A stretch of DNA of 53,390 nt from an uncultured archaeon (GCA_937921685.1 CAKZUF010000011.1:1-53390), one strand, 5' to 3'; positions 42,727 to 52,352 are shown, numbered from the stretch's first letter. Notes: generated by a model not told the origin, from the letters alone. Numbers and translations are program-made.

Positions 42727-43356
42727 TAAGGCAAGTCTCGACTCAAGCTCCCGCGAAAAATTGAGAAGCTTACCAGCGAGGTAGTCGAGCAGTTCATAAA
42801 TCCTTTTAACAATTGCGCCAAACCTCCACTCAGAGCCTGGTCCCTTGATCGCGGTTATGAGCCATCCGACCATCGTGGGAGACTCATAGTATTTTCTAAG
42901 GGCCTCGTCGGATAGGCTGGCTACACCCAGCTCAAAATAAGTGTTTACATAGAGCTCATCTATTGAAGACCGTCTAAGTAAGCGATGGAGGGTTCCGTCC
43001 CTGTTTAGCAAGACAAGCAAGTCACTCTCGGGCGTTATCTCAGGGAAAACTTTGGTGAGTAGCTCACCTGTCACCCACTCGTAAGAATATCTCAGCATAC
43101 CCCTCCTCTTTATCTGAACCTCTCTACGCTTCATCTCTCTATACAAGTGTAACCCAGCCTCGTCGACCTCTTCGTGTATAATTAAGGGTGTTACGAAATG
43201 CCACTCCCAGTCAAAAGATATTCCCACCAGCCTCCGGGATATCTTGAGGTTGGTCAAGTTTGAACCTTTCAGGCGAATGACCCACCCATCTAGGTCCCAT
43301 GCAATGTTGGAAACCTTGTCGCCAAGAGCAAGCTTGATAACTTCTAACTCGCTCAC
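42721..43356 (-). CDS. Unrecognised soluble protein
   Basis: A 211-residue protein without signal peptide, membrane segment or known motif. The first half appears beta-rich (V-I-R-L-K-G-S-N-L-T ... W-E-W-H-F-V-T-P-L), the rest helical. A basic E-M-K-R-R-E-V-Q-I-K-R-R-G patch could bind nucleic acid or lipid. It lies downstream of the minus-strand OPT-like gene by 45 bases and may share its transcript. Confidence 0.6.
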   Translation of the reverse strand: MSELEVIKLALGDKVSNIAWDLDGWVIRLKGSNLTNLKISRRLVGISFDWEWHFVTPLIIHEEVDEAGLHLYREMKRREVQIKRRGMLRYSYEWVTGELLTKVFPEITPESDLLVLLNRDGTLHRLLRRSSIDELYVNTYFELGVASLSDEALRKYYESPTMVGWLITAIKGPGSEWRFGAIVKRIYELLDYLAGKLLNFSRELESRLALL

Positions 43357-43401
43357 TTTTCACCCACTAATAGGAGAAGGTATATGGGCAGAAAAAAGGT
43401 T

Positions 43402-45495
43402 TTAGGGTACGAATTGGGCTGAGAATCTCGGCAGCACTACCGCGAAGAACTCTATGAGTCCTGCTAGGAGGATAGGCGCTCCGAATCCAAGCGATATCCC
43501 CGCTGCTAGCGGGATGACGTATGACTCGAATCTTCTCACACCTATAGTCCTGATCAATACCACCTTGATTATCAAGGCCACCAGTCCCGACAGCCAAGTC
43601 CATATCAGACCTACTGCCATGCTCATAGTCAGCGAGGTTGGGTCGATAAAGAACCATGCAAACCTTGACCTCAGGAACCAGACAACGGCTACAATTATGA
43701 TTCCAACAAGTCCGTAGGTTAGGCCTGGTACCCAATCCGTGGCACCAATAGGGACATAGGCTGTTCCTCCAATGAAGTTGCCGAACTTCATGCCGGCTGT
43801 CCAAGCCCATGCGTTAGAGTTTGCAAGGCCTCCAGCATGGTTGAGGAGCCATATTCTCCAAACGTACCCGAACACTACACCAATGGCTATAATCGTTGTA
43901 GCGGCTACTAGAGCGTCTCGGACGTTAGTGCCTGTCTCTCTGGCAATCTTGTAGTATGTTACAGCGGCTCCCGGACCGAAGCCGTTGACCCTCAGAGTCC
44001 ACGTATTGTTGAATGGGATGGTGAGTATGCCTGTGGCGAAGAGCCCGAAGTTCGTAGTACCGGTTGTGGGTACTGTAGCCGGCCAATATCCTAACGCGAC
44101 GCCCAGTGGGAAGATATAGGTTCCCACCCCTCCATTGTTCGCGAAGTCGTCAACATGCCACCACATCGTCGCGGTTACTCTAGCCAGCGCGGTCCAGTAG
44201 ATGTATGCAAACACCACCATTGCTAAGGCGATGATGAATGGAACCCCGGATGCTGTAAAGAGAGCTAAAATCGCTATAGTCACTATGAGACCAAACCAGG
44301 CAATGGATCTCGTAGATAATCCATACTCATCTTCAGACCTTCCTCTCAATGCACGGGCAAGCTCCACAAATCGTGACCTGAGCGTTATCAAAGTGATTAT
44401 GCCTAGCCCCACCATCATTCCTAGAATTCCAACATGTCTATACGGGAATGGGAACCAATTGGCGGGAATATCTTCCCAGTTCCAGAGGAACTCCATTCCA
44501 GGGTTATAGGGTAGTGCTCCACTTATGACGCCGATCCACTGATAAAGGAGACCGAAGACCACATACGCCAGCACGGCCGTTATGAGTAGGTTGTTCGGAA
44601 GCAATAACCAGAGTGCCACTTGGTCGACTTGGAATACACCCTTCGCCATTGCGCCTGGCATTATCGATGGGAGCCCGAAGATCAGTATCGGTTGCTCTCC
44701 CCAAGCGAATGCGCCGAAAACAGCTAACGGAGGAACAATCTCGCCAAACACAGGTATGAGTGAAGCTATCAGACCTATGAAGAAAGCCACCCAGAACACT
44801 CTAAGAGTTGGCTCTTGCAATCTGAACCATCTCGACTTATTCGTTGCCGGGTCAATATCAGATGCGTTACGTATCATGTATATCATTGGGATTGAGAGCG
44901 GGAAGATGAGGCGCTCTACATCAACCCATCTTCTCCCCCAAACGCCAAACCCGAGGAAGAGGGCTAGATAGTACATTAAAATAGTGTAGAGCGACCAGTA
45001 TATTATCGGTGGGAGGAACTCTCCCCAGAGAATTTGTTGGCCTGGCGTCAACCCTGTCTGCCAAGCCGCGATCATTGAGGGATCCTTCGGGAACATCCAG
45101 GGTGGCGTCATCATTCGCCAATACTCCCCAGTAGTCGGGTCGTTCATACCAGCTCCAACAGACACTATCGTCTTCTCTATGTAGCCCGAGAGAGCCTCGC
45201 CACCGCTCAAGGCGCCCTTTGGGTAGTACTTTATGCTGTTCACAAGGGCAAGCGCCGGGAAAATACAGACAAGCTCCTGTGCAGTTAGCCTAAGCCGTGG
45301 ATTAGTGCGTCCTATCAACTCGTTGAGTAGTACGATGTATATGAAGGGGAGCCAGAAGGCGTTGATTGTGCCCGTCTTCGATGTGTATAGCCATGTCATG
45401 TCGCCTATTGCTTGAGCAACGATAACGAGGATTGCGCCGATTAATATGGACCTTGCGGTTAATCCTCTTATAACAGAGGGGGCTTGTGCGCTCAT
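43402..45495 (-). CDS. OPT-like membrane protein (DUF6785/DUF6784 type)
   Basis: A 697-residue protein with about sixteen membrane helices. L-T-A-Q-E-L-V-C-I-F-P-A-L near 69 and the final R-S-R-F-A-W-F-F-I-D-P, then W-T-W-L-S-G-L-V and I-G-V-R-R-F-E-S-Y-V-I-P-L-A-A-G are the features of DUF6785/DUF6784 proteins, relatives of oligopeptide (OPT) transporters. I place it there from memory of the family layout. Likely an importer of a small organic solute. Divergent from a paralogue at 45616, with a shared operator-like element. Confidence 0.72.
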   Translation of the reverse strand: MSAQAPSVIRGLTARSILIGAILVIVAQAIGDMTWLYTSKTGTINAFWLPFIYIVLLNELIGRTNPRLRLTAQELVCIFPALALVNSIKYYPKGALSGGEALSGYIEKTIVSVGAGMNDPTTGEYWRMMTPPWMFPKDPSMIAAWQTGLTPGQQILWGEFLPPIIYWSLYTILMYYLALFLGFGVWGRRWVDVERLIFPLSIPMIYMIRNASDIDPATNKSRWFRLQEPTLRVFWVAFFIGLIASLIPVFGEIVPPLAVFGAFAWGEQPILIFGLPSIMPGAMAKGVFQVDQVALWLLLPNNLLITAVLAYVVFGLLYQWIGVISGALPYNPGMEFLWNWEDIPANWFPFPYRHVGILGMMVGLGIITLITLRSRFVELARALRGRSEDEYGLSTRSIAWFGLIVTIAILALFTASGVPFIIALAMVVFAYIYWTALARVTATMWWHVDDFANNGGVGTYIFPLGVALGYWPATVPTTGTTNFGLFATGILTIPFNNTWTLRVNGFGPGAAVTYYKIARETGTNVRDALVAATTIIAIGVVFGYVWRIWLLNHAGGLANSNAWAWTAGMKFGNFIGGTAYVPIGATDWVPGLTYGLVGIIIVAVVWFLRSRFAWFFIDPTSLTMSMAVGLIWTWLSGLVALIIKVVLIRTIGVRRFESYVIPLAAGISLGFGAPILLAGLIEFFAVVLPRFSAQFVP

Positions 45496-45522
45496 TTTCT
45501 CGGTTAAGCAAGCTACCTACTT

Positions 45523-45533
45523 TTATATAAATC
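45523..45533 (-). promoter_or_regulatory. TATA box of the minus-strand OPT-like gene
   Basis: GATTTATATAAAA on the minus strand lies about 30 bases before the ATG at 45495. The plus-strand counterpart is AATCTATAAAAAGG (about 45576-45589), about 30 bases before the TTG at 45616. Confidence 0.65.
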
Positions 45534-45541
45534 TTACTTGC

Positions 45542-45616
45542 AATCGATTTAAATGGGATTGATTATTTTGCGATAAATCTATAAAAAGGTCAATATCAAT
45601 TGGGATGTAATCGATT
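45542..45616. promoter_or_regulatory. Paired AATCGATT palindromes in the divergent OPT-like promoter
   Basis: The palindrome AATCGATT occurs at 45542-45549, just upstream of the minus-strand TATA box, and at 45609-45616, at the predicted plus-strand transcription start. The centre-to-centre distance is 67 bases. One copy sits where it could affect activator or TFB binding, the other where it could block initiation. This looks like an operator pair for joint control of both transporter genes. Confidence 0.5.
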
Positions 45617-47523
45617 TGGTGACGGAGCTGAAAGAAGTTCAGCCCTCCGAAGAACTGGAATATGGTATTTCATGGAGGGTAATTCTCGCAATCTTAACCG
45701 CCGCAGTCCTATTCATACCCGTATCACTCTATCTTAACCTCATATCCGGCGCACTCTCGCCAGCAATTGCTGTCACGATAATAGCAATACTTTTCGCAGA
45801 GCTTACAAGATTTTTTGGAACCCCCCTCAGAAAGCAGGAATTATTCGTCATATACAGCAGCGTCGCGGTCATGTCCTCCACTCTCCCCCCCTACTACTGG
45901 TTAGTCTATAGAACATTCTATGTCACCACACCTATTACCCAGTATTTCTTGATTGATGGAACTCCTATCAACCAGCTAGTTCCGACGTGGCTGGCGCCGC
46001 CTACCTTCTCGCCTGTCTACCAGCTAAGAACGCTCCTTCACCCTGATTGGGTCTCAGCGTTGATCGTGACGGGATTGTCGTTCGCCCTGCTATCTATGGC
46101 GGAGATCGGCCTAGCAATCATGTTCACATATATATTCGTCAAAGAGGAGAAGTTGAGGTATCCGTTAGCACACGTTGAAGCGTCTCTAATAAGTGTCCTA
46201 ATTGAAAGGAAGGAGCAGCAGATGTCCATATACATTCTCGGTATACTCACAGGCGTTATCTATGCGTTCATGACTTATGCGGGTTTCCTGTTCGGCGTCC
46301 CTCTCTTACCCATACCCTGGTTCGACTTTGTCTGGCTTACCGAGAAGTATATTCCCGGAGCTCTCGTCGGAATCGCCACCGACCCCTTCACACTCGGACT
46401 GGGAATGGTCCTTCCAATTAAGGTTGCAGCATCAACCCTGATAGGATCTACCGCAATCTGGATCGTAGCCAATACTATATTCACTTCTTCACCCGACTTC
46501 TTTCCTCTCTGGTTCTCTGAATACTATAGGGGGATGACCATAGGCTCAATATATCAGAGGTCCTTCCAGAGGATATGGATTAGTCCACAATTCGGATTCA
46601 TAATAGGTATCGCCATCGCATTGATACTCGCATATCGTAGAACCTTTTCGAGGAGTCTGAGACTATTCGCATCCGCAGTTATCAGGCCTAGGGAAGCAGA
46701 CCTTCCCCTGAGATTCTCCCTGATCCTATTCCTATTCGCGTCGCTTGGATCGGTAGTCCTATTCATAGTGTTGGTCCCCGGCTTTCCTGTTTGGGTAGCA
46801 CTCCTAACTTCGGTTGGGCTTAGTTTCTTTATAGCAATGGTCGCGGCAAGGTCCTTAGGCGAGGTGGGATATTTCCCCGCAATACCTTGGCCTTGGCAGG
46901 TTATCGTCTATTTCACCCCGTATAAAGGTTATGCGGGGTGGGTCTACTCACCATACATCAACTTGGGATATACGGGATACCTAACCCAGCTGGGGAAGGT
47001 CAGCTACCTCACATCTACGCGCCCAACACACTACTTCATAGGGGTGGCAGCCGCCTTCACTTTAGTCGGTATAATAGGATTAATAGCCATGGACTTTTTC
47101 TGGCGACTTTCACCAATCCCGTCAAATGTCTATCCAATCACGATGATTTACTGGCCAATCTACGCGACTAACGACAGCCTATTCGCTACGCGACAGATTG
47201 CCGTGATACCAGAGCACCTCGGAATAGGCGCGCTCTCATCGCTTGGGATAGTATCCCTCGAAGTCTTGTTCCAGAGGATTGGTCTGGCTTTCCCCACATT
47301 CCCCATCGTGCTAGGATTCTTTATACTCCCGCCATACGCACTAACAATACTGATCGGCTCTCTATTAGCAAACCTCGTCATCTCAAGATCATTCGGTAGG
47401 GAGAGGTGGGAGTCTATGAAAAACTTCTTCATAGCGGGCTTCTTCTCGGGGCTAGGTATCACGGTGGGTGTTGGAATTTCGTTTACACTGCTATCAAAGG
47501 CCTCGTGGATATGGCCTTGGTGA
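45616..47523 (+). CDS. OPT-like membrane protein, paralogue of the divergent gene
   Basis: A 635-residue protein with about fifteen membrane helices. E-L-T-R-F-F-G-T-P-L-R-K-Q-E-L-F-V-I-Y near 66-84 matches the corresponding region of DUF6785-like proteins. The end (F-P-I-V-L-G-F-F-I-L-P-P, G-S-L-L-A-N-L, then F-I-A-G-F-F-S-G-L-G) is the layout seen at the end of OPT transporters. It starts TTG GTG at 45616/45619, right at the predicted transcription start. Downstream are an epimerase and a dehydrogenase, probably in one operon, which suggests a sugar or polyol as substrate. Confidence 0.72.
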   Translation: MVTELKEVQPSEELEYGISWRVILAILTAAVLFIPVSLYLNLISGALSPAIAVTIIAILFAELTRFFGTPLRKQELFVIYSSVAVMSSTLPPYYWLVYRTFYVTTPITQYFLIDGTPINQLVPTWLAPPTFSPVYQLRTLLHPDWVSALIVTGLSFALLSMAEIGLAIMFTYIFVKEEKLRYPLAHVEASLISVLIERKEQQMSIYILGILTGVIYAFMTYAGFLFGVPLLPIPWFDFVWLTEKYIPGALVGIATDPFTLGLGMVLPIKVAASTLIGSTAIWIVANTIFTSSPDFFPLWFSEYYRGMTIGSIYQRSFQRIWISPQFGFIIGIAIALILAYRRTFSRSLRLFASAVIRPREADLPLRFSLILFLFASLGSVVLFIVLVPGFPVWVALLTSVGLSFFIAMVAARSLGEVGYFPAIPWPWQVIVYFTPYKGYAGWVYSPYINLGYTGYLTQLGKVSYLTSTRPTHYFIGVAAAFTLVGIIGLIAMDFFWRLSPIPSNVYPITMIYWPIYATNDSLFATRQIAVIPEHLGIGALSSLGIVSLEVLFQRIGLAFPTFPIVLGFFILPPYALTILIGSLLANLVISRSFGRERWESMKNFFIAGFFSGLGITVGVGISFTLLSKASWIWPW

Positions 47524-47563
47524 CTCAAAACGTTATATTCCCCTTTTCCAACTGTGATCAGGC

Positions 47564-48352
47564 GTGAAGCTTTCTTGCCAAGATAACTTGGTACCGGGCG
47601 GCACGTTGGCGGAGAAGCTCGAGAATCTAGAGAAGTTGGGCTTTAGCGGTATAGAGCTCTGGGGTCGACAGCAATTGGGAGAGAAGATCAGAGAGGTGAA
47701 GGGGGTGTTAGCCTCCTATAAGGTGAAGCCCTCGGTTATTTGCGCCGGTTATGGTGGCGATCTTCTAAGCCCAGAGAAAGAAGCAAGGATGAAAGCGGTT
47801 GAGGATATACTTCATAGGCTTGAATGGGCAAGAGAGATTGGGGCTATTGGTGTTATATTTGTTCCGACCTTCGGAGGCGCCAAGCTCCCCGACCTATCGC
47901 CACTGTATCAAAGCGTGATGGAGCTCGAAAAGAGGCTCCTGGTGGAGGAATGCAGGATTCTAGCCAGAAAGGGGGAGGAACTCGGTGTATGCGCCATATT
48001 GGAACCTCTCAACAGGTATGAGACACATTTAATAAATAGGCTTGAACAAGGATTGGAAATCATCGAGGAAGTAGGCTCTAATGGACTGAAATTAATGGCT
48101 GATTTCTTTCACATGAACATAGAGGAGAGCAACATCGCGGACGCTCTCTCCCAGGCATCGAGACACATAGTTCACGTGCATTTAGCAGACAGCAACCGCC
48201 AGCTCCCAGGATACGGGCATACAGATTTCACACCGATAAAAACACTCCTATCCAAGGGGTATGACAAGTATTTTTCGCTAGAGTGTAGGATAACTGGAGA
48301 TCCATTAGAGGAGCTGCGTAAATTCGTTAAATTCATTTCGCGATATGGGTGA
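47564..48352 (+). CDS. Sugar epimerase, D-psicose/tagatose 3-epimerase-like
   Basis: A 262-residue xylose-isomerase-like TIM barrel. E-P-L-N-R-Y-E-T-H-L-I-N near 145, M-A-D-F-F-H-M-N-I-E-E near 186-196 and H-V-H-L-A-D-S-N-R near 207-215 give the Glu-Asp-His-Glu metal set of ketose 3-epimerases and hydroxypyruvate-isomerase-like enzymes. Starts GTG at 47564, 40 bases after the OPT-like gene; the dehydrogenase gene follows after six bases. Confidence 0.87.
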   Translation: MKLSCQDNLVPGGTLAEKLENLEKLGFSGIELWGRQQLGEKIREVKGVLASYKVKPSVICAGYGGDLLSPEKEARMKAVEDILHRLEWAREIGAIGVIFVPTFGGAKLPDLSPLYQSVMELEKRLLVEECRILARKGEELGVCAILEPLNRYETHLINRLEQGLEIIEEVGSNGLKLMADFFHMNIEESNIADALSQASRHIVHVHLADSNRQLPGYGHTDFTPIKTLLSKGYDKYFSLECRITGDPLEELRKFVKFISRYG

Positions 48353-48358
48353 TGCTTA

Positions 48359-49339
48359 ATGAAACCGTTGAGCGTGGTCTTGATTGGTTGCGGCGGGATA
48401 ATGAATGTCCATGCGAAGAGTCTTGCATCATTAAGAGATATTGCTCGTGTAGTGGCATGTGTTGATGTTGTGCGGGAGAGGGCGGAGGAATTCGCGAACA
48501 GGTTCGGCTGCAGTGTATATTCAGACCCTGTAAAGGCAGTCTCAAATGTGAAGCCTGACGTGGCATTAATAGCCGTGCCACCGAATGCACATGGATTTGA
48601 GGAGGACATCCTCGAGCATGGGGTGCACCTCTTCATAGAGAAGCCCGTCGCAATAAATCTGGAAATTGCCTCGAGGATACTTCGTAAGATTGAGAAGACA
48701 GGAGTCATTAACAGTGTGGGATATATGTGGAGATATCTTGATGTGGTTCAGTTAGCGAAAAAGACACTATCCGACCCGCGCGATATAGGGATGATATACG
48801 GACAATATGTTTGGGCTGCTAACTTCCCTCCAGACCACTGGTGGCTAAGGAAGGCCGCTAGCGGTGGGCAGATAGTAGAGCAAGTAACACACACTATTGA
48901 TCTTATAAGATATTTCGCCGGTGAGGCTGCATCGGTTTACGCTAGATTGGAGAAGAGACTATCAAAGGAGGAAGCTATAGATATCGAGGACTCATCCATA
49001 ATTACCATCAGGCATAGAAGTGGTGTCTCATCGACTGTTGTAGCTACTTGGAAGAGTGTAAACACAATGCAGGATACTTTCCTGCGGATATTTGCTAGTG
49101 AGCTGGTGGTAGACATTGTTGGACATCAAAGAAAGGCTATATTCTACAGGAATAATAGGGTAGAAGAGCTGAGAAGCAGCGTTGACCCATACTTTGAGGA
49201 ACTGAAAACATTTTTCGAGGCAGTTCGAAGCGGAGACCAGTCCCGCATACTCTCACCCTATTCCGACGCATACAAAACCCTCGAACTTACCATAATGGCG
49301 AATGAGTCTCACAGACTGGGCAGAATGATAGAGGTTTGA
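48359..49339 (+). CDS. Gfo/Idh/MocA family oxidoreductase
   Basis: A 326-residue NAD(P)-dependent sugar or cyclitol dehydrogenase. The Rossmann motif is G-C-G-G-I-M near 10-15; E-K-P-V-A near 94 holds the catalytic lysine; G-G-Q-I-V-E-Q-V-T-H-T-I-D near 172-184 is the substrate-side motif with the conserved histidine. Together with the epimerase it could oxidise and invert a sugar or inositol. Its end overlaps the propeller gene by four bases, so the operon reads on. Confidence 0.92.
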   Translation: MKPLSVVLIGCGGIMNVHAKSLASLRDIARVVACVDVVRERAEEFANRFGCSVYSDPVKAVSNVKPDVALIAVPPNAHGFEEDILEHGVHLFIEKPVAINLEIASRILRKIEKTGVINSVGYMWRYLDVVQLAKKTLSDPRDIGMIYGQYVWAANFPPDHWWLRKAASGGQIVEQVTHTIDLIRYFAGEAASVYARLEKRLSKEEAIDIEDSSIITIRHRSGVSSTVVATWKSVNTMQDTFLRIFASELVVDIVGHQRKAIFYRNNRVEELRSSVDPYFEELKTFFEAVRSGDQSRILSPYSDAYKTLELTIMANESHRLGRMIEV

Positions 49340-50997
49340 GCGGCCAGCGGATAGAAAAGAAGTACGCAGCAGCGATATGTTTTATTCTTTTAGCGTATTG
49401 GCTCTTTAGTAGTGATGCAATACCCCCCCAGCACACAGTTCTAACCTCCCTACCCCCAAACAAGCCCTATTTTCTAGACTTTACTAAAGATGCCGGATTA
49501 TACGTGAAAGTTGTCGACGACTCGGAAATCTTCTGGATCCCAGGTGGGGGGAGCTGTTGGGGTGATTACGACAGGGATGGAGATTTGGACGTCTATATTG
49601 TGGGCTGGAACGCCCAGGGCAGACTTTTCCGAAACGAGGGAGGACTCAGATTTGAAGATGTGACACACAGGGCTGGACTATTAGTTGAAGAACTAAGTCA
49701 AAAGGGCATGTCTTGCACTTGGTCCGACTACGACAACAGCGGTTACCCGTCCCTACTTGTAACTTTTTATGACTCGCCCTATGGTAGTGTACATCTATTT
49801 AAAAATCTTGGCAACGGGACATTTAGACTGGTAACACGTGATGCTGGTCTTTATACTAGTGGGAAATATGCTGCAGGGGTTGCTTGGGGGGACGTAAACA
49901 GGGATGGATGTTTAGACCTCTATGTTGGCTACTATGTCAATCTCCGCTCAGTAAGAGGTGGTACGATATTCGGCCAAGGAGCAGGCAACCAGTTATTCCT
50001 AAATAATTGTGATGGGACCTTCACAGAGTCTGCAGGCTTTTTCGGAGTCGCGGATTACGGCTACACCTTCCAGCCCACATTCATAGACTATGATAGAGAC
50101 GGGTTCGTAGACCTCTTCCTAGCCAACGACTTCGGCTACACAAGACTTTACAGGAATGAGGAAGGCAGAAGCTTTACCAGCGTTTCATCCAGCGTAGGCG
50201 CCGAGAAGATAGGCCAGTGGATGGGCGTGGCATACGGAGACTTAGACATGGATGGGTACTGGGACATCATAGTGACAAACTACGACGACAACATACTCCT
50301 AAAATACACAGGCTCTTACTTCAATGATATCGCACCCAGACTAAGATTAACAGACTCCAATCAGATTGGTTGGGGGGTATGCATCCTCGACATAGATAAT
50401 AACGGGCTCCTCGACGTTGTGATGGCCAATGGAAAAATAGGTGTAAGGACTGACAAGCCGCCAAACCAGATGAACAAGATATTCTATAATATTGGACCAT
50501 TTTTCTACGACGCTACTTGGCAGGCCGGTGTTGCAAGACATGGCAACTTTCGCGGGCTGACATGTGTCGACGCAGACCTTGATGGTGGTATCGACCTCTT
50601 ATTCTACGACCTCTTAGGATACCCCATACTCTATAGAAACATGCTAGCAAATAATACAGATAACCGATGGGTTCAAATTAGGTTGGAGGGGAGTACTTGG
50701 CTTTGTGGCGCATGTACCTATAAAACTAGTCGGGAGGCGGTAGGCGCCGTAGTAGAGGTAGAAGCCATGGGAAGGGTCTACCGTCAGACTGTCGTGAAAG
50801 GAACCTCTTTCCTATCAGACAATGGTCCGTGGTTATACTTTGGCCTGGGGGTTGCTTCACGTATTGAGAGGATAACAGTATATTGGCCGAGCGGCATTGT
50901 CGAGGAATACAGAGACCCTCCTGTAAATAGCATTCTCACTATAAAGGAGCAAGGAGGGTGTAGTGTAGTAGGAGGACTTATAGCGCATGAAGAATAA
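49336..50997 (+). CDS. Membrane-anchored FG-GAP propeller with ASPIC/UnbV domain
   Basis: A 553-residue surface protein. One membrane anchor (9-25) is followed by seven FG-GAP/VCBS-type repeats between about 68 and 440, each with a calcium-binding loop such as D-Y-D-R-D-G-D-L-D (77-85), D-V-N-R-D-G-C-L-D, D-Y-D-R-D-G-F-V-D, D-L-D-M-D-G-Y-W-D and D-I-D-N-N-G-L-L-D. That number suits a closed seven-blade propeller. The last ~100 residues are an ASPIC/UnbV domain (N-R-W-V-Q-I-R-L, F-G-L-G, V-Y-W-P-S-G). Such proteins are mostly bacterial. Starts TTG; ends inside the start of the next gene. Confidence 0.9.
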   Translation: MSGQRIEKKYAAAICFILLAYWLFSSDAIPPQHTVLTSLPPNKPYFLDFTKDAGLYVKVVDDSEIFWIPGGGSCWGDYDRDGDLDVYIVGWNAQGRLFRNEGGLRFEDVTHRAGLLVEELSQKGMSCTWSDYDNSGYPSLLVTFYDSPYGSVHLFKNLGNGTFRLVTRDAGLYTSGKYAAGVAWGDVNRDGCLDLYVGYYVNLRSVRGGTIFGQGAGNQLFLNNCDGTFTESAGFFGVADYGYTFQPTFIDYDRDGFVDLFLANDFGYTRLYRNEEGRSFTSVSSSVGAEKIGQWMGVAYGDLDMDGYWDIIVTNYDDNILLKYTGSYFNDIAPRLRLTDSNQIGWGVCILDIDNNGLLDVVMANGKIGVRTDKPPNQMNKIFYNIGPFFYDATWQAGVARHGNFRGLTCVDADLDGGIDLLFYDLLGYPILYRNMLANNTDNRWVQIRLEGSTWLCGACTYKTSREAVGAVVEVEAMGRVYRQTVVKGTSFLSDNGPWLYFGLGVASRIERITVYWPSGIVEEYRDPPVNSILTIKEQGGCSVVGGLIAHEE

Positions 50998-52324
50998 CAA
51001 CGATCAGCCAGGCAAAGTAATACTTGAGTGGCTGCAAGTTCTAAGCTTAGATAGACCGCTGAACGCGGTTGCTTTAACTGCTTTCGTGACGCAAACGCTG
51101 CATATGATCGAGCACAGCGTCCAGATGTATCAACATGTCGTACTTGGTCTACCAACAAAGCTAGCAAATGGTCTATTATTCTTCCTAGACCTAGAGTGGA
51201 ACCACTTCATCTTCAACACATTATACCTAGTGTTTCTCGCTATAATACTCGTCAGGATGAGACTATGGTCCTTATTAAGCCTCGATAAAGAAGCAATTAT
51301 TCCTAACATATTCATAACAGGCTTCACCATCCAATCATATCATGTCGTAGAACACACGTATAGAATGTATGAGTTCCTTACTATAGGATGCACCCCATGC
51401 ACAGGAATACTGGGAAGATTTTTCAACATGGTTCACTTTCACTTCTTCCTTAACATTGCAGCCTATATACCCATACTGCTTTTGATAATTAAAAGTGGTG
51501 TCTTTAAACAGCTTTTTTATCCGGCGGGTGAAGATCAGGTAAGACAGACGATTTGGGAGGAGACTCTCAAATCTCCGGCTCCAATGTTGGCGTTAATACT
51601 GGTGTACGGCACTTACACTGGATACCATGTGGACATCTATCTGTTAGGCATCACAATCTTCGCTGCAGTAGGCGTATCATTCTTTCTCTCAATATTTGAG
51701 GGTGGATTGTATAGAAACATGCTGGACGCGCTCACAATATCCATACTGACTGCTATGTGTATTAACATGTCGTATGTGAGTGCGTTAGCTGTAGTCTTAG
51801 TAAGCCTGTTTTCGGCGAGGGTATTGTCTGGGCAGGGAAAATTTAGACTAAATTATATAGCATTTTCATTCACATTAATACTTATCCTCTCATCCCCTTC
51901 ACTCGCGGCTTCTAGGTGGGGGACATACAACCTTTATACCTTCTTCACATTACTTCTCGTCCTAGGTATCTCAAGAGCTGCGTTTACTAAAACAATAGAC
52001 ATTGTTCTGGCCTTCATCTTTTCTTGGATAGTGCTTTTTATCCCCTATCAGTTGTCACAGCTGGAGGCGTCTCTCATGGATACGCTCTTGATTATCCCAT
52101 CTTCGGCCCTTAAACTATTTACTAATCCTCTACTAAGCCTCATAGCCTTCTTTATTGTCCCCCTCCCCTATACTTTCCCAGCTAATAGGTGGCGTATAGC
52201 TTATCCTGTTGCCTGTGCTGCCCTTTCTTTCTCACTATCACACGTTGTGCCGGTTGATATAGCTGCCTTCGCAGGCATAACGCTGTCAAATATCGGCTAC
52301 ATCATAATTAGTCGAGGTCGCTGA
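50987..52324 (+). CDS. Polytopic membrane protein with duplicated His-Glu-His motifs
   Basis: A 445-residue protein with about eleven helices. The first half holds an internal duplication. Repeat one has H39-x2-E42-H43-x3-M47-Y48 and H73-F-x2-N77; repeat two has H119-x2-E122-H123-x3-M127-Y128 and H152-F-x2-N156. Both sets lie in or next to membrane helices, so a buried metal, heme or quinone site is likely. The second half (210-445) is hydrophobic without motifs. It overlaps the propeller gene by 11 bases, so the two products should be made together. I do not recognise a named family. Confidence 0.8.
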   Translation: MKNNNDQPGKVILEWLQVLSLDRPLNAVALTAFVTQTLHMIEHSVQMYQHVVLGLPTKLANGLLFFLDLEWNHFIFNTLYLVFLAIILVRMRLWSLLSLDKEAIIPNIFITGFTIQSYHVVEHTYRMYEFLTIGCTPCTGILGRFFNMVHFHFFLNIAAYIPILLLIIKSGVFKQLFYPAGEDQVRQTIWEETLKSPAPMLALILVYGTYTGYHVDIYLLGITIFAAVGVSFFLSIFEGGLYRNMLDALTISILTAMCINMSYVSALAVVLVSLFSARVLSGQGKFRLNYIAFSFTLILILSSPSLAASRWGTYNLYTFFTLLLVLGISRAAFTKTIDIVLAFIFSWIVLFIPYQLSQLEASLMDTLLIIPSSALKLFTNPLLSLIAFFIVPLPYTFPANRWRIAYPVACAALSFSLSHVVPVDIAAFAGITLSNIGYIIISRGR

Positions 52325-52352
52325 GTCCGCCCCTAATATTGAATGTTATTTT

